Part shown: piece after piece, positions 50,531 to 62,359 of the stretch | Numbering within the stretch: position 1 is the first letter of the stretch | Layout of the letters: the number at the start of each line of letters is the position of its first letter | Source: Erwinia billingiae Eb661 | GTDB lineage: Bacteria; Pseudomonadota; Gammaproteobacteria; Enterobacterales; Enterobacteriaceae | NCBI RefSeq assembly: GCF_000196615.1 | Contig: NC_014306.1 | Location: forward strand, 930,001-994,000 | DNA length: 64,000 nt | Reading direction: 5' to 3' | Made by a program: the position numbers and the translations under genes | Notes under the pieces: generated by a model | Database searches by the model: none | Seen by the model: only the letters and a program-made list of their open reading frames with translations | What the model was told of the DNA's origin: nothing

Positions 50531-52933
50531 ATGGCGATGAAAAAGTTGCTCATAGCGTCGCTGCTGTTTAGCAGCGCTACCGTATACGCGGCAGACGGCT
50601 TCGTAGTGAAGGATATTCATTTCGAAGGCCTGCAGCGAGTCGCCGTCGGCGCGGCATTGCTGAGTATGCCTGTCCGCGTGGGAGACACCGTCTCCGATGA
50701 TGATATCAGTAATACTATCCGTGCTCTCTTCGCGACCGGGAACTTCGAAGACGTACAGGTCCTGCGCGACGGCACTACGCTGATCGTCCAGGTGAAAGAA
50801 CGCCCAACGATTGCCAGCATCACCTTCTCCGGTAACAAAGCGGTGAAAGATGACATGTTGAAGCAGAACCTTGAAGCCTCTGGCGTGCGCGTGGGTGAAG
50901 CCCTTGACCGCACCACCATCTCATCCATTGAGAAAGGGCTTGAAGACTTCTACTACAGCGTCGGTAAGTACAGCGCCAGCGTAAAAGCTGTGGTCACACC
51001 GCTGCCGCGTAACCGTGTGGATCTGAAACTGGTCTTTACCGAAGGTGTTTCTGCCAAGATCCAGCAAATCAACGTGGTCGGCAACAAAGCCTTCTCGTCT
51101 GATGAACTGATCTCCCGCTTCTCACTGCGTGATGAAGTGCCATGGTGGAACGTCGTTGGCGATCGCAAATACCAGAAGCAGAAACTGGCGGGTGACCTTG
51201 AAACCCTGCGCAGCTTCTACCTCGATCGTGGTTATGCCCGTTTCAACATTGATTCGACTCAGGTCAGCCTGACGCCGGACAAAAAAGGCATCTACATCAC
51301 CATCAACATCACCGAAGGCGATCAGTACAAGCTTTCTGGCGTAGTGGTTAACGGCAGCATGGCCGGCCATTCAGCTGAAGTTGAGCAGCTGTCGAAGGTC
51401 AAGCCAGGCGAGCTGTATAACGGCGCCAAAGTGACCAAAATGGAAGATGACATCAAGAAGATGCTGGGCCGTTATGGTTACGCGTATCCACGCGTATCGA
51501 CGCAGCCAGAAATCAATGATGCGGATAAAACCGTGAAGCTGCACGTCAACGTCGATGCGGGCAACCGTTACTCCGTGCGTAAAGTGCGCTTTGAAGGTAA
51601 CGACACCTCTAAAGATTCCGTTCTGCGTCGCGAAATGCGCCAGATGGAAGGTGCATGGCTGGGCAGTGACCTGGTTGAGCAGGGGAAAGAGCGTCTGAAC
51701 CGTACCGGTTACTTTGAGACGGTTGATACCGACACGCAGCGCGTGCCAGGCTCACCAGACCAGGTTGACGTGGTGTACAAGGTGAAAGAACGTAACACCG
51801 GTACCTTCAACTTCGGCGTCGGTTACGGCACCGAGAGTGGCGTCAGCTTCCAGGTTGGCGTGACGCAGGAAAACTGGTTAGGTACGGGTAATACCGTCGG
51901 TATCAGCGGCACCAAAAACGATTATCAGACCTATGCTGAATTCTCACTGACCGACCCGTACTTCACGGTCGACGGTGTCAGCCTGGGCGGTCGTGTGTTC
52001 TATAACGACTTCAAAGCGGATGATGCTGACCTGTCTGACTATACCAACAAGAGCTATGGTTTAGACGGTACGCTGGGCTTCCCGGTTAACGAAAACAACA
52101 CCTTGCGTGTCGGTCTGGGTTACGTGCACAACGACCTGTCCAACATGCAGCCTCAGGTATCGATGTTCCGTTATCTGCGTTCGGTCGGTCAGGATCCTAG
52201 CCTGTCGGAAGATGCAGATTATGCCGCAGATGACTTCACCTTCAACTATGGTTGGACATACAACAACCTGGACCGTGGGTTCTTCCCAACGTCCGGTAAC
52301 CGTACCAACCTGAACGGTAAAGTGACGATCCCGGGATCGGATAACGCCTTCTACAAAGCGACGCTGGATACTCAGCAGTATGTTCCGCTGAATCAGGATC
52401 GTACCTGGGTTCTGTTGGGTCGCGGTAAAGTCGGTTACGGCGATGGTCTGAGCGGCAAAGAACTGCCGTTCTACGAGAACTTCTATGCCGGTGGTTCCAG
52501 CACCGTGCGTGGTTTCCGTTCTAATACCATCGGTCCTAAAGCGGCCTACTACAATAATGGTTCGGATACATGTTCTACGGGCACGCTGTGTGATTCCAGC
52601 GATGCGGTTGGTGGTAACGCATTGGCTACGGCCAGCGCGGAGTTGATCACCCCAACACCGTTCCTGAGCGAGAAGTATGCCAACTCTGTCCGTACATCGC
52701 TGTTTGTCGATGCCGGTACAGTGTGGGATACCAATTGGGAAAACACGGCCGAAACACGTGCCGCGGGTATTCCTGATTACAGCGATCCGGGCAACATCCG
52801 TATGTCGGCGGGTCTGGCACTGCAGTGGATGTCTCCACTGGGTCCACTGGTGTTCTCTTACGCCCAGCCGTTCAAAAAGTATGATGGAGATAAGGCCGAG
52901 CAGTTCCAGTTTAACATTGGTAAAACCTGGTAA
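50531..52933 (+). CDS. bamA: Outer membrane protein assembly factor BamA
   Basis: Central Omp85 component of the BAM complex that inserts beta-barrels in the outer membrane. A 20-residue signal peptide (to VYA-ADGF) is followed by five POTRA domains (to about residue 420) and a 16-strand barrel ending in W, with the loop-6 VRGF motif (STVRGFRS). The length is 800 residues, against 810 in E. coli; the difference includes a shorter loop-6 insert that keeps its cysteine pair (DTCSTGTLC). Confidence 0.97.
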   Translation: MAMKKLLIASLLFSSATVYAADGFVVKDIHFEGLQRVAVGAALLSMPVRVGDTVSDDDISNTIRALFATGNFEDVQVLRDGTTLIVQVKERPTIASITFSGNKAVKDDMLKQNLEASGVRVGEALDRTTISSIEKGLEDFYYSVGKYSASVKAVVTPLPRNRVDLKLVFTEGVSAKIQQINVVGNKAFSSDELISRFSLRDEVPWWNVVGDRKYQKQKLAGDLETLRSFYLDRGYARFNIDSTQVSLTPDKKGIYITINITEGDQYKLSGVVVNGSMAGHSAEVEQLSKVKPGELYNGAKVTKMEDDIKKMLGRYGYAYPRVSTQPEINDADKTVKLHVNVDAGNRYSVRKVRFEGNDTSKDSVLRREMRQMEGAWLGSDLVEQGKERLNRTGYFETVDTDTQRVPGSPDQVDVVYKVKERNTGTFNFGVGYGTESGVSFQVGVTQENWLGTGNTVGISGTKNDYQTYAEFSLTDPYFTVDGVSLGGRVFYNDFKADDADLSDYTNKSYGLDGTLGFPVNENNTLRVGLGYVHNDLSNMQPQVSMFRYLRSVGQDPSLSEDADYAADDFTFNYGWTYNNLDRGFFPTSGNRTNLNGKVTIPGSDNAFYKATLDTQQYVPLNQDRTWVLLGRGKVGYGDGLSGKELPFYENFYAGGSSTVRGFRSNTIGPKAAYYNNGSDTCSTGTLCDSSDAVGGNALATASAELITPTPFLSEKYANSVRTSLFVDAGTVWDTNWENTAETRAAGIPDYSDPGNIRMSAGLALQWMSPLGPLVFSYAQPFKKYDGDKAEQFQFNIGKTW

Positions 52934-52980
52934 CGGCGGTTTCGCACGGAAGCGTGTAAGTGAGTATCGCGACGTTTAAT

Positions 52981-52999
52981 GGCAACCTGCGTGGTTGCC
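52981..52999 (+). other. Hairpin in the bamA-skp gap
   Basis: GGCAACC/GGTTGCC forms a 7-bp stem with a TGCGT loop in the 120-base bamA-skp gap. There is no U-run. A second small stem TGTGTC/GACACA follows near 53015-53030. Confidence 0.4.
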
Positions 53000-53053
53000 T
53001 TAACGCGCAACACATGTGTCGAAGACACAAACGTTGATGGTAAGGAGTTTATA

Positions 53054-53551
53054 GTGAAAAAGTTGTTGTGTGCCGCAGGCCTCTCTATCGCTCTGGCGGT
53101 TTCCGCTGGTGCCCAGGCTGCAGATAAAATTGCAGTGGTGAACGTTTCCAGCATTTTCCAACAGTTACCGGCGCGTGCGACAGTTGCGAAACAGCTTGAA
53201 AACGAGTTCAAAGGCCGTGCAACTGAGCTGCAGGGTATGGAACGCGATCTGCAGACTAAAATGCAGAAGTTGCAGCGTGACGGCTCTACCATGAAGGCTA
53301 GCGATCGCAGCCGTATGGAAAAAGACGTTATGGCTCAGCGTGAAGCCTTCTCAACTAAAGCTCAGGCTTTCGAGCAGGATAACCGTCGTCGCCAGGCAGA
53401 AGAACGTAACAAAATCCTGAGCCGTATTCAGGATGCTGTGCAGAAAGTTGCTGATGATGAAGGTTACGACGTCGTTGTTGATGCTAACGCTGTTGCGTAT
53501 GCAGCTAAATCTAAAGACATCACTGCTGATGTTCTGAAACAGGTTAAATAA
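53054..53551 (+). CDS. skp: Periplasmic chaperone Skp (OmpH)
   Basis: Trimeric 'jellyfish' chaperone that carries unfolded outer-membrane proteins. The 165-residue precursor has a signal peptide ending [11 protein letters not shown], then a long charged coiled-coil tentacle region and the conserved VVDANAVAY core. The start codon is GTG at 53054 after AAGGAG; upstream in-frame ATG 52979 gives unrelated residues. It is followed by lpxD after 3 bases. Confidence 0.96.
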   Translation: MKKLLCAAGLSIALAVSAGAQAADKIAVVNVSSIFQQLPARATVAKQLENEFKGRATELQGMERDLQTKMQKLQRDGSTMKASDRSRMEKDVMAQREAFSTKAQAFEQDNRRRQAEERNKILSRIQDAVQKVADDEGYDVVVDANAVAYAAKSKDITADVLKQVK

Positions 53552-53554
53552 TCG

Positions 53555-54577
53555 ATGTCTTCAATTCGACTGGCTGATTTAGCCCAGCAGTTGGATGCAG
53601 ATTTGCACGGAGATGGCGAACTCGTCATCTCCGGCATTGCTTCTATGCAATCCGCCCAATCCGGTCAAATCACTTTTCTCTCTAACAGCCGTTACCGCGA
53701 GCAGCTCGTCACCTGTAAGGCCTCCGCCGTGGTGCTGACGGAAGCGGATCTGGACTGCGTTCAGGGCGCCGCTCTGGTGGTGAAAGACCCTTATCTGACT
53801 TATGCCCGCATGGCTCAGATACTGGACAGCACGCCGCAGCCTGCCAAAGACATCGCGCCGAGCGCGGTGATCGATGCCAGCGCTAAGCTGGGTCAACATG
53901 TCTCTATTGGCGCAAATGCCGTTATCGAATCTGGCGTTGAGCTGGGCGATAACGTGGTTATTGGTGCCGGTTGTTTCGTCGGGAAAAATACCCGCATTGG
54001 CGCCGGAACCCGTTTGTGGGCCAACGTCTCTATTTATCATGAAATTCTGATCGGCGAGCGTTGCCTGATCCAGTCTGGCACCGTTATCGGTGCGGATGGT
54101 TTTGGCTACGCTAACGATCGTGGCAATTGGGTGAAAATCCCGCAGCTCGGAACGGTGATTATCGGCGATCGTGTTGAGATTGGTGCCTGTACCACCATCG
54201 ATCGCGGCGCGTTGGATAACACTCAGATCGGGAATGGTGTTATCATTGATAACCAGTGCCAGATTGCACACAACGTTGTGATTGGCGACAATACCGCAGT
54301 TGCGGGTGGCGTCATCATGGCAGGTAGCCTGAAAATCGGCCGCTATTGCATGATTGGTGGTGCAAGCGTAATTAACGGTCACATGGAAATTTGTGACAAA
54401 GTTACGGTCACCGGAATGGGAATGGTCATGCGACCAATTACCGAACCTGGGGTATACTCCTCCGGGATTCCACTGCAACCCAACAAAACCTGGCGCAAAA
54501 CGGCAGCGCTGGTGATGAATATCGATGAAATAAGCAAACGCTTAAAAGCCATCGAGCGTAAAGTCGACAAAGACTAA
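53555..54577 (+). CDS. lpxD: UDP-3-O-(3-hydroxyacyl)glucosamine N-acyltransferase
   Basis: Third enzyme of lipid A synthesis. The 340-residue protein has an N-terminal uridine-binding domain and a left-handed beta-helix of hexapeptide repeats. The catalytic H239 lies in [12 protein letters not shown]. It is spaced 3 bases from skp and lies upstream of fabZ-lpxA-lpxB. Confidence 0.97.
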   Translation: MSSIRLADLAQQLDADLHGDGELVISGIASMQSAQSGQITFLSNSRYREQLVTCKASAVVLTEADLDCVQGAALVVKDPYLTYARMAQILDSTPQPAKDIAPSAVIDASAKLGQHVSIGANAVIESGVELGDNVVIGAGCFVGKNTRIGAGTRLWANVSIYHEILIGERCLIQSGTVIGADGFGYANDRGNWVKIPQLGTVIIGDRVEIGACTTIDRGALDNTQIGNGVIIDNQCQIAHNVVIGDNTAVAGGVIMAGSLKIGRYCMIGGASVINGHMEICDKVTVTGMGMVMRPITEPGVYSSGIPLQPNKTWRKTAALVMNIDEISKRLKAIERKVDKD

Positions 54578-54669
54578 ACGCCTTCCCAGCACCTTGACCA
54601 GCTGACATTACCCCACAGGGTAGAATTAGAATGCTAAGCAAGGAAGCCCGGCGCACAGAACCTGATTTG

Positions 54670-54696
54670 CGGCCTGCGGATGATCTTTGCAGGCCG
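54670..54696 (+). other. Hairpin in the lpxD-fabZ gap
   Basis: CGGCCTGC/GCAGGCCG forms an 8-bp stem with an 11-nt loop within the 162-base gap before fabZ. A T-rich stretch (AATTTTTTAGG) lies about 18 bases later. It may be a partial terminator or leader element. Confidence 0.4.
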
Positions 54697-54739
54697 TGTT
54701 ATTGATGCCATCAGAATTTTTTAGGACAGGAAGAGTATT

Positions 54740-55195
54740 TTGACTACTGAAACTCATACTCTGAAGATTGAAGAGATTATTGAACTGCTGCCTCACCGCT
54801 ACCCGTTTTTATTGGTAGACCGCGTCCTTGAGTTCGAAGAGCACAAGTTCCTGCGCGCAGTGAAGAATGTCTCGGTCAACGAACCGTTTTTCCAGGGCCA
54901 TTTCCCTGGTAAGCCGATTTTCCCAGGCGTGCTGATTTTAGAAGCTATGGCTCAGGCAACCGGTATTCTGGCGTTTAAAAGCGTGGGCAAACTGGAACCT
55001 GGCGAGCTGTACTACTTCGCAGGGATTGATGACGCGCGCTTCAAGCGCCCTGTCGTGCCTGGCGATCAGATGATCATGGAAGTCACCTTCGAGAAAACCC
55101 GCCGTGGTCTGACCCGCTTTAAAGGCGTGGCAACCGTAGACGGTAAAATTGTCTGTGAAGCAACGATGATGTGTGCCCGCAGCCGGGAGGGATAA
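54740..55195 (+). CDS. fabZ: 3-hydroxyacyl-ACP dehydratase FabZ
   Basis: Dehydrates 3-hydroxyacyl-ACP in fatty acid elongation and competes with LpxA for 3-hydroxymyristoyl-ACP. The 151-residue hot-dog protein has catalytic H54 and E68 in [19 protein letters not shown]. The start codon is TTG at 54740 after AGGAAGAG; E. coli fabZ also uses TTG. It is followed by lpxA after 3 bases. Confidence 0.97.
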   Translation: MTTETHTLKIEEIIELLPHRYPFLLVDRVLEFEEHKFLRAVKNVSVNEPFFQGHFPGKPIFPGVLILEAMAQATGILAFKSVGKLEPGELYYFAGIDDARFKRPVVPGDQMIMEVTFEKTRRGLTRFKGVATVDGKIVCEATMMCARSREG

Positions 55196-55198
55196 TTC

Positions 55199-55987
55199 GT
55201 GATTGATGAAACTGCTGTTATCCATCCAAGTTCCGTCATTGAAGAGGGCGCCGTCATTGGCGCTCGCGTCCATATCGGCCCATTCTGTTTTATTGGGGCG
55301 AATGTTGAGATTGGTGAAGGCACTGTCCTCAAATCTCATGTGGTGGTCAATGGTCACACCCGTATTGGCAAAGACAATACCATTTATCAGTTCACCACCA
55401 TCGGTGAAGCTAACCAGGATCTGAAGTACGCTGGTGAGCCAACCCGAGTGGAAGTGGGCGACCGTAACAGCATCCGTGAGAGCGTCACAATTCACCGTGG
55501 CACTTCTCAGGCTGACGGCCTGACCAAAGTGGGCAGCGATAACCTGTTTATGGTTAACGCGCACATCGCTCATGACTGCATTATTGGCGATCGTTGTATC
55601 CTCGCCAACAATGCAACGCTGGGTGGCCATGTGGTTGTGGATGACTTTGCCATTATTGGTGGGATGACAGCGATTCATCAATTCTGCGTTATCGGCGCGC
55701 ACGTGATGATTGGCGGCTGTTCTGGCGTCGTCCAGGATGTTCCGCCATTCGTCATTGCCCAGGGTAACCATGCCACGCCGTTTGGTATCAATCTGGTAGG
55801 GCTACAGCGTCGTGGCTTCAGTAAAGAGGCCTTACACGCGATCCGCAATGCGTACAAGATCCTTTACCGCAGCAATAAAACGCTGGAAGAAGCGAAGCCA
55901 GAAATCGCTGAGATTGCCAGCAAGCATCCAGAAGTGCAGCCGTTCTACGATTTCTTCGCTCGCTCTACGCGGGGTTTGATTCGTTAA
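55199..55987 (+). CDS. lpxA: UDP-N-acetylglucosamine O-acyltransferase
   Basis: First step of lipid A synthesis. The 262-residue beta-helix trimer protein has catalytic H125 ([10 protein letters not shown]) and H122. The start codon is GTG at 55199 with GGGAGG upstream inside the end of fabZ; E. coli lpxA likewise uses GTG. Confidence 0.97.
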   Translation: MIDETAVIHPSSVIEEGAVIGARVHIGPFCFIGANVEIGEGTVLKSHVVVNGHTRIGKDNTIYQFTTIGEANQDLKYAGEPTRVEVGDRNSIRESVTIHRGTSQADGLTKVGSDNLFMVNAHIAHDCIIGDRCILANNATLGGHVVVDDFAIIGGMTAIHQFCVIGAHVMIGGCSGVVQDVPPFVIAQGNHATPFGINLVGLQRRGFSKEALHAIRNAYKILYRSNKTLEEAKPEIAEIASKHPEVQPFYDFFARSTRGLIR

Positions 55988-55990
55988 CTC

Positions 55991-57136
55991 ATGCCAAAGC
56001 ATCCTTTAACGATTGCCCTTGTCGCCGGAGAAACCTCCGGCGATATTCTTGGTGCCGGTCTTATCCGCGCGCTGAAGGAAAAGCACCCGGAAACCCGCTT
56101 TGTCGGCGTTGCCGGACCGCTGATGCAGGCCGAGGGTTGTGAAGCCTGGTACGAGATGGAAGAGCTGGCGGTGATGGGGATTGTTGAGGTGCTTGAACGT
56201 CTGCCTCGCCTGCTGAAAATCCGTCGCGATCTGACTAAACGCTTCACTGCACTGCAGCCCGATGTCTTCGTCGGTATTGATGCGCCTGACTTCAACATTA
56301 CGCTTGAAGGGCGTCTTAAGCAGAACGGTATTCGCACGATTCATTACGTCAGCCCGTCTGTCTGGGCCTGGCGTCAGAAACGCGTGTTCAAAATTGGCCG
56401 CTCTACCGATCTGGTATTGGCCTTTTTGCCGTTTGAAAAAGCGTTCTACGATCGTTTCAACGTTCCCTGCCGCTTTATCGGCCATACCATGGCTGATGCG
56501 ATGCCGATCCAGCCAGACAAACGCGCTGCGCGTCTGGAGCTGGGTATTGCTGAGGGAACGCCGTGCCTGGCCTTGCTGCCGGGCAGCCGTAATGCGGAAG
56601 TTGAGATGCTCAGCGCTGACTTCCTGAGAACGGCGGTGTTATTGCGCCAGAAATGGCCAGAGCTGGAAATCGTGGTGCCGCTGGTTAACCCGCGCCGCCG
56701 TGAACAGTTCGAACGAATTAAAGCCGAAGTGGCGCCAGACCTGAAAATGCATTTGCTGGATGGCAAAGGGCGTCAGGCAATGGTTGCCAGCGATGCGGCA
56801 TTGCTGGCGTCCGGTACCGCAGCACTGGAGTGTATGCTGGCTAAATGCCCGATGGTGGTCGGTTACCGCATGAAGCCCTTCACCTTCTGGCTGGCCAAGC
56901 GGCTGGTGAAAACGGACTATGTGTCGTTACCTAACCTGCTGGCGGGTCGTGAACTGGTGAAAGAGCTGCTGCAGGAAGAGTGTCAGCCCGATCTGCTGGC
57001 TGCTGCGCTGGAACCTTTACTGGCAGAAGGCGACACCCGCGATCAGTTGCTGGCAACCTTTACCGAACTTCATCATCAAATCCGCTGGAATGCCGATGAG
57101 CAGGCCGCGGCTGCCGTACTGGAACTCTGTCCATGA
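55991..57136 (+). CDS. lpxB: Lipid A disaccharide synthase
   Basis: Joins UDP-2,3-diacylglucosamine and lipid X to form the lipid A disaccharide. The 381-residue GT19 protein has [15 protein letters not shown] at the N terminus, [13 protein letters not shown], and [10 protein letters not shown] in the nucleotide-sugar region. It overlaps rnhB by 4 bases. Confidence 0.97.
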   Translation: MPKHPLTIALVAGETSGDILGAGLIRALKEKHPETRFVGVAGPLMQAEGCEAWYEMEELAVMGIVEVLERLPRLLKIRRDLTKRFTALQPDVFVGIDAPDFNITLEGRLKQNGIRTIHYVSPSVWAWRQKRVFKIGRSTDLVLAFLPFEKAFYDRFNVPCRFIGHTMADAMPIQPDKRAARLELGIAEGTPCLALLPGSRNAEVEMLSADFLRTAVLLRQKWPELEIVVPLVNPRRREQFERIKAEVAPDLKMHLLDGKGRQAMVASDAALLASGTAALECMLAKCPMVVGYRMKPFTFWLAKRLVKTDYVSLPNLLAGRELVKELLQEECQPDLLAAALEPLLAEGDTRDQLLATFTELHHQIRWNADEQAAAAVLELCP

Positions 57137-57756
57137 GCGACTTTATCTATCCTGACGCGACCTGCATTGCCGGCGTGGACGAAGTAGGGCGTGGCCCGTT
57201 AGTCGGCGCTGTGGTGACCGCGGCGGTTATTCTCGATCCAGCCCGTCCGATAGTGGGTCTGGCCGATTCCAAAAAGCTGTCTGAAAAACGCCGCCTGGCG
57301 TTGTACGATGAGATAGTCGAGAAGGCGTTAAGCTGGAGTTTAGGTCGGGCTGAGCCGGAAGAGATCGATCGGCTGAACATCCTGCATGCCACCATGCTGG
57401 CGATGCAGCGTGCTGTTGCCGGACTGCATATCTGTCCAGACTTTGTATTGATTGACGGAAACCGTTGCCCGGCGCTGGCGATGCCTTCTCTGGCGGTGGT
57501 AAAGGGCGACAGCCTGGTGCGTGAAATCAGCGCGGCGTCTATTATTGCCAAGGTCACGCGTGACCGGGAAATGAGCGAGCTGGATGTGCTGTTCCCGCAG
57601 TATGGTTTTGCTCAGCATAAAGGCTACCCGACCGCACTGCATATGGAAAAACTGGCGCAGCATGGCGTAACACCGCATCACCGTCGCAGTTTTGCACCGG
57701 TGCGTAATGCGATACTGGATGCCGACGTCGCGGCTTCAGCCGGACAGACCCTGTAA
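57133..57756 (+). CDS. rnhB: Ribonuclease HII
   Basis: Removes ribonucleotides from DNA and RNA-DNA hybrids. The 207-residue protein has the acidic catalytic residues in [16 protein letters not shown] and ...VTRDRE. It is coupled to lpxB by an ATGA overlap and lies 32 bases before dnaE. Confidence 0.96.
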   Translation: MSDFIYPDATCIAGVDEVGRGPLVGAVVTAAVILDPARPIVGLADSKKLSEKRRLALYDEIVEKALSWSLGRAEPEEIDRLNILHATMLAMQRAVAGLHICPDFVLIDGNRCPALAMPSLAVVKGDSLVREISAASIIAKVTRDREMSELDVLFPQYGFAQHKGYPTALHMEKLAQHGVTPHHRRSFAPVRNAILDADVAASAGQTL

Positions 57757-57788
57757 TTTTCACCCCTCAGCCTTAAGTGGGATCCAAG

Positions 57789-60700
57789 ATGGCCGAACCT
57801 CGTTTTATTCATTTACGCGTTCACAGTGACTATTCCATGGTTGATGGATTAGCCAAGACGGGCCCGTTGGTGAAAAAAGCTGCCTCTCTGGGCATGCCGG
57901 CCATTGGGATCACCGACTACCTCAACCTGTGCGGCCTGGTGAAATTCTACGGCGGTGCCCACGGTCAGGGCGTTAAGCCGATCATCGGTGCGGACTTTAA
58001 GGTCAGCAGTGACGCGATGGGCGACGATCTGGGTCAGCTGACGATCCTCGCAGCGAACAACACCGGTTATCAGAACCTCACCCTGTTGATCTCAAAAGCA
58101 TACCAGCGTGGTTATGGTGCCGCCGGTCCGATCATCGATCGTGACTGGTTGATCGAGCTGGGCGAAGGGTTGATCCTGCTTTCCGGCGGGCGTCGTGGCG
58201 ACGTTGGCCAGATGCTGCTGCGCGGTAACCATGCCCAGGTTGCCGAGTGCCTGGCGTTCTATCAGCAATACTTCCCTGAGCGCTACTATCTTGAGCTGAT
58301 CCGCACCGGACGCCAGGATGAAGAGACCTGGGTTCATGCTGCCGTCGAGCTGGCCATTGCCAACAGTATTCCCGTGGTCGCCACCAACGAAGTGTGCTTC
58401 CTGGAAGCCGGCGATTTTGATGCGCATGAAATCCGCGTGGCGATCCACGATGGTTTCACCCTCGACGATCCCAAAAGACCGAAAAACTACAGCCCTCAGC
58501 AATATCTGCGAACCGAAGAGGAGATGTGCGAGCTGTTCTCGGACATCCCCGAAGCGCTGGCTAACAGCGTAGAAATTGCTAAGCGTTGTAACGTCACCAT
58601 CCGCCTGGGTGAGTACTTCCTGCCACAGTTCCCGACGGGCGAAATGACCACCGAAGACTTCCTGGTGATGAAATCGCGGGAAGGGCTGGAAGAGCGTCTG
58701 GAATTCCTGTTCCCGGACGCCGCAGTGCGGGCAGAAAAACGGCCTGAATATGACGAACGCCTCGAAATCGAGCTGAACGTGATCAACCAGATGGGCTTCC
58801 CGGGCTACTTCCTGATCGTGATGGAGTTTATCCAGTGGTCGAAGGATAACGACGTGCCGGTAGGGCCAGGTCGTGGTTCCGGTGCCGGATCGCTGGTGGC
58901 CTATGCGCTGAAAATTACCGACCTCGATCCGCTTGAGTTTGACCTGCTGTTCGAACGTTTCCTGAACCCGGAACGTGTATCGATGCCCGACTTCGACGTC
59001 GACTTCTGCATGGAAAAACGCGATCTGGTGATTGAGCACGTGGCCGAGATGTATGGCCGTAAAGCGGTATCTCAGATCATCACCTTCGGTACCATGGCGG
59101 CGAAAGCCGTGGTGCGTGATGTTGGGCGCGTACTGGGTCATCCGTATGGCTTCGTCGATCGCATTTCCAAACTGATCCCGCCAGAGCCCGGTATGACGCT
59201 GGAAAAAGCCTTTGCGGCCGAGCCGCAGCTGCCAGAAATCTACGAAGCCGACGAAGAAGTCAAAGCGCTGATCGATATGGCACGCAAGCTGGAAGGCGTC
59301 ACGCGTAACGCCGGTAAGCACGCCGGTGGTGTGGTGATCGCACCGACGCAAATCACCGATTTTGCGCCGCTGTATTGCGATGAAAACGGCAACTTCCCGG
59401 TAACCCAGTTTGATAAGAACGATGTGGAATATGCCGGGCTGGTGAAGTTCGACTTCCTCGGTCTGCGCACATTGACCATCATCGACTGGGCACTGGCGAT
59501 GATCAACGCCCGGCGCAAGAAGCAGGGCGAGCCGCCAATCGATATCGCCGCGATCCCGCTGGACGATAAAAAAAGCTTTGATATGCTGCAGCGATCTGAG
59601 ACCACCGCGGTGTTCCAGCTTGAATCACGCGGCATGAAAGATCTGATCAAACGTCTGAAGCCCGACAGCTTTGAAGATATGATCGCCCTGGTGGCGCTGT
59701 TCCGTCCGGGTCCGCTGCAGTCAGGCATGGTAGATAACTTTATCGACCGTAAGCACGGCCGTGAAGCGATCTCCTACCCGGATATCCAATGGCAGCATGA
59801 ATCCCTGAAGCCGGTACTGGAGCCAACCTATGGCATCATTCTGTACCAGGAACAGGTCATGCAGATTGCTCAGGTGCTGGCAGGTTACAGCCTGGGCGGC
59901 GCGGACATGCTGCGTCGTGCGATGGGTAAAAAGAACCCGGTCGAGATGGCCAAACAGCGCGGTGGCTTTGAAGATGGCGCCAAGTCGCGGGGTATTGAAG
60001 GTGAGCTGGCGGTTAAAATCTTTGACCTGGTAGAGAAATTTGCTGGTTATGGTTTTAACAAATCCCACTCCGCCGCCTATGCGCTGGTCTCTTATCAGAC
60101 GCTGTGGCTGAAAGCGCACTACCCGGCCGAATTTATGGCCGCGGTAATGACCGCCGATATGGATAACACCGAGAAGGTGGTCGGTCTGGTTGATGAATGC
60201 TGGCGCATGGGGCTGAAGGTGTTACCACCGGATATCAACTCCGGTCAGTATCAGTTCCACGTCAACGATGACGGCGAAATTGTTTACGGCATCGGCGCCA
60301 TTAAAGGCGTGGGTGAAGGCCCGATTGAAGCGTTCATCGAAGCGCGTAATGAAGGCGGCTACTTCCGCGAGCTGTTCGACCTGTGCGCTCGTACCGACAC
60401 CAAAAAGCTTAACCGCCGCGTGCTGGAAAAGCTGGTGATGTCCGGCGCGTTTGACCGTCTGGGGCCGCACCGTGCCGCCCTGATGAGCGCGCTGCCAGAA
60501 GCGTTGAAAGCCGCCGATCAGCATGCGAAAGCGGAAGCGATCGGCCAGGCCGATATGTTCGGCGTGCTGGCGGAAGAGCCGGCACACATCGAAAAATCCT
60601 ATGCGGACATCAAGCGCTGGCCTGAACAGGTCCAGCTGGATGGCGAAAGAGAAACCCTGGGGCTTTACCTCACCGGGCACCCGATCAATCAGTATCTGAA

Positions 60701-61271
60701 AGAGATCGAGCGCTACGTGGGGGGAATGCGCCTGAAAGACATGCACCCGACCGATCGTGGCAAAATGACCATGGCAGTTGGTCTGGTGGTGGCGGCCCGC
60801 GTAATGGTAACAAAACGCGGTAACCGGATTGGCATCTGCACGCTGGACGACCGTTCTGGTCGTCTGGAAGTGATGTTATTCACAGATGCGTTAGAGAAGT
60901 TCCAGCATTTGTTGGAAAAAGACCGTATCCTGATCGTCAGCGGACAGGTCAGCTTCGATGACTTCAGCGGGGGGCTTAAAATGACCGCCCGCGATGTGAT
61001 GGACATTGATGAAGCCCGTGAAAAATATGCTCGTGGGCTTGCTATCTCGCTGACGGACAGGCAAATTGATGACCAGCTTTTGAACCGTCTCCGTCAATCC
61101 CTGGAACCCCATCGTTCGGGGACCATTCCGGTACATCTCTACTATCAGAGAGAGGATGCACGGGCGAAGTTGCGCTTTGGCGCAGCCTGGCGTGTGTCGC
61201 CCAGCGATCGTTTACTCAACGAATTGCGGTCGCTGATAGGGTCGGAGCAGGTGGAACTGGAGTTTGACTAA
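57789..61271 (+). CDS. dnaE: DNA polymerase III alpha subunit
   Basis: Replicative polymerase catalytic subunit of 1160 residues, exactly the E. coli length. Order is PHP domain ([13 protein letters not shown]), polymerase palm with catalytic D401 and D403 (PDFDVDF), fingers, a C-terminal OB fold ([18 protein letters not shown] region), and the tau-binding end. The start at 57789 (MAEPRFIHL) is taken over ATG 57777, which adds four unconserved residues. Confidence 0.98.
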   Translation: MAEPRFIHLRVHSDYSMVDGLAKTGPLVKKAASLGMPAIGITDYLNLCGLVKFYGGAHGQGVKPIIGADFKVSSDAMGDDLGQLTILAANNTGYQNLTLLISKAYQRGYGAAGPIIDRDWLIELGEGLILLSGGRRGDVGQMLLRGNHAQVAECLAFYQQYFPERYYLELIRTGRQDEETWVHAAVELAIANSIPVVATNEVCFLEAGDFDAHEIRVAIHDGFTLDDPKRPKNYSPQQYLRTEEEMCELFSDIPEALANSVEIAKRCNVTIRLGEYFLPQFPTGEMTTEDFLVMKSREGLEERLEFLFPDAAVRAEKRPEYDERLEIELNVINQMGFPGYFLIVMEFIQWSKDNDVPVGPGRGSGAGSLVAYALKITDLDPLEFDLLFERFLNPERVSMPDFDVDFCMEKRDLVIEHVAEMYGRKAVSQIITFGTMAAKAVVRDVGRVLGHPYGFVDRISKLIPPEPGMTLEKAFAAEPQLPEIYEADEEVKALIDMARKLEGVTRNAGKHAGGVVIAPTQITDFAPLYCDENGNFPVTQFDKNDVEYAGLVKFDFLGLRTLTIIDWALAMINARRKKQGEPPIDIAAIPLDDKKSFDMLQRSETTAVFQLESRGMKDLIKRLKPDSFEDMIALVALFRPGPLQSGMVDNFIDRKHGREAISYPDIQWQHESLKPVLEPTYGIILYQEQVMQIAQVLAGYSLGGADMLRRAMGKKNPVEMAKQRGGFEDGAKSRGIEGELAVKIFDLVEKFAGYGFNKSHSAAYALVSYQTLWLKAHYPAEFMAAVMTADMDNTEKVVGLVDECWRMGLKVLPPDINSGQYQFHVNDDGEIVYGIGAIKGVGEGPIEAFIEARNEGGYFRELFDLCARTDTKKLNRRVLEKLVMSGAFDRLGPHRAALMSALPEALKAADQHAKAEAIGQADMFGVLAEEPAHIEKSYADIKRWPEQVQLDGERETLGLYLTGHPINQYLKEIERYVGGMRLKDMHPTDRGKMTMAVGLVVAARVMVTKRGNRIGICTLDDRSGRLEVMLFTDALEKFQHLLEKDRILIVSGQVSFDDFSGGLKMTARDVMDIDEAREKYARGLAISLTDRQIDDQLLNRLRQSLEPHRSGTIPVHLYYQREDARAKLRFGAAWRVSPSDRLLNELRSLIGSEQVELEFD

Positions 61272-61283
61272 AACAGGAATATT

Positions 61284-62243
61284 ATGAGTCTTAATTACCT
61301 GGATTTCGAACAGCCAATCGCAGAACTTGAAGCGAAGATTGATTCGCTCAAATCGGTTGGCCGTCAGGATGAAAAACTGGATATTAATCTGGATGAAGAA
61401 GTTCAGCGTCTGCGTGAGAAAAGCGTAGAGCTGACCCGTAAGATCTTCTCCGATTTGGGCGCATGGCAGATCGCGAAATTAGCGCGTCACCCTTTGCGTC
61501 CTTACACGCTGGACTATGTCCGCAACGTGTTTACTGACTTTGACGAGCTGGCAGGCGATCGCGCCTATGCGGATGATAAAGCCATTGTTGGCGGCATCGC
61601 TCGTCTGGATGGTCGCCCGGTGATGATCATTGGTCATCAGAAAGGCCGCGAAACCAAAGAGAAGATCCGTCGTAACTTCGGTATGCCGGCACCAGAAGGC
61701 TACCGTAAAGCACTGCGTCTGATGGAGATGGCCGAGCGCTTCAAAATGCCGATCATCACCTTTATCGACACCCCGGGTGCGTATCCGGGTGTTGGCGCAG
61801 AAGAGCGCGGTCAGTCCGAAGCCATCGCACGCAACCTGCGTGAGATGTCCGGTCTGAAAGTGCCGGTCATCTGTACCGTTATCGGTGAGGGTGGTTCCGG
61901 TGGCGCGCTGGCTATCGGCGTTGGCGACAAAGTAAACATGCTGCAGTACAGCACCTATTCGGTGATTTCACCGGAAGGCTGTGCCTCAATTCTGTGGAAA
62001 AGCGCTGATAAAGCGCCGCTGGCCGCAGAAGCGATGGGCATTATTGCTTCGCGTCTGAAAGAACTGAAGCTGATCGACACGGTGATCCCAGAGCCATTAG
62101 GCGGAGCGCATCGCGAGCCGCTGGTGATTGGTGCCACACTGAAAGCTCAGCTGCTGGCCGACCTGGCCGATCTGGACGTGCTGAGTACTGAAGAACTGCT
62201 GGACCGTCGTTACCAGCGTTTGATGAACTACGGCTACGCCTGA
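61284..62243 (+). CDS. accA: Acetyl-CoA carboxylase carboxyltransferase subunit alpha
   Basis: With AccD, transfers CO2 from carboxybiotin to acetyl-CoA, making malonyl-CoA. The 319-residue protein equals E. coli AccA, with [17 protein letters not shown] and [15 protein letters not shown] in the crotonase-like core. It starts 12 bases after dnaE. Confidence 0.97.
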   Translation: MSLNYLDFEQPIAELEAKIDSLKSVGRQDEKLDINLDEEVQRLREKSVELTRKIFSDLGAWQIAKLARHPLRPYTLDYVRNVFTDFDELAGDRAYADDKAIVGGIARLDGRPVMIIGHQKGRETKEKIRRNFGMPAPEGYRKALRLMEMAERFKMPIITFIDTPGAYPGVGAEERGQSEAIARNLREMSGLKVPVICTVIGEGGSGGALAIGVGDKVNMLQYSTYSVISPEGCASILWKSADKAPLAAEAMGIIASRLKELKLIDTVIPEPLGGAHREPLVIGATLKAQLLADLADLDVLSTEELLDRRYQRLMNYGYA

Positions 62244-62254
62244 CAGTTCATGAT

Positions 62255-62281
62255 CCACTCACAACGTCATGTTGTGGGTGG
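62255..62281 (+). terminator. Hairpin after accA
   Basis: CCACTCACAAC/GTTGTGGGTGG forms an 11-bp stem with one G-U pair and a 5-nt loop, 11 bases past the accA stop. A T-run (ATTTTTTCCC) comes only about 15 bases later, so it is a moderate candidate. Confidence 0.55.
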
Positions 62282-62359
62282 TTCATTCCCCAATTTTTTC
62301 CCTTCTGCCCGCCATCTTCGCTATGCTTACCCCTGCTGCACAATACCAGGAGGTACGCA

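Noticed and set aside
53579..54478. 299-codon open frame on the minus strand
   Set aside because: Antisense to lpxD; its apparent repeats mirror the hexapeptide repeats of LpxD.
58092..59351. 419-codon open frame on the minus strand
   Set aside because: It lies wholly antisense to dnaE, has no recognisable domain and results from codon bias in the dnaE frame.
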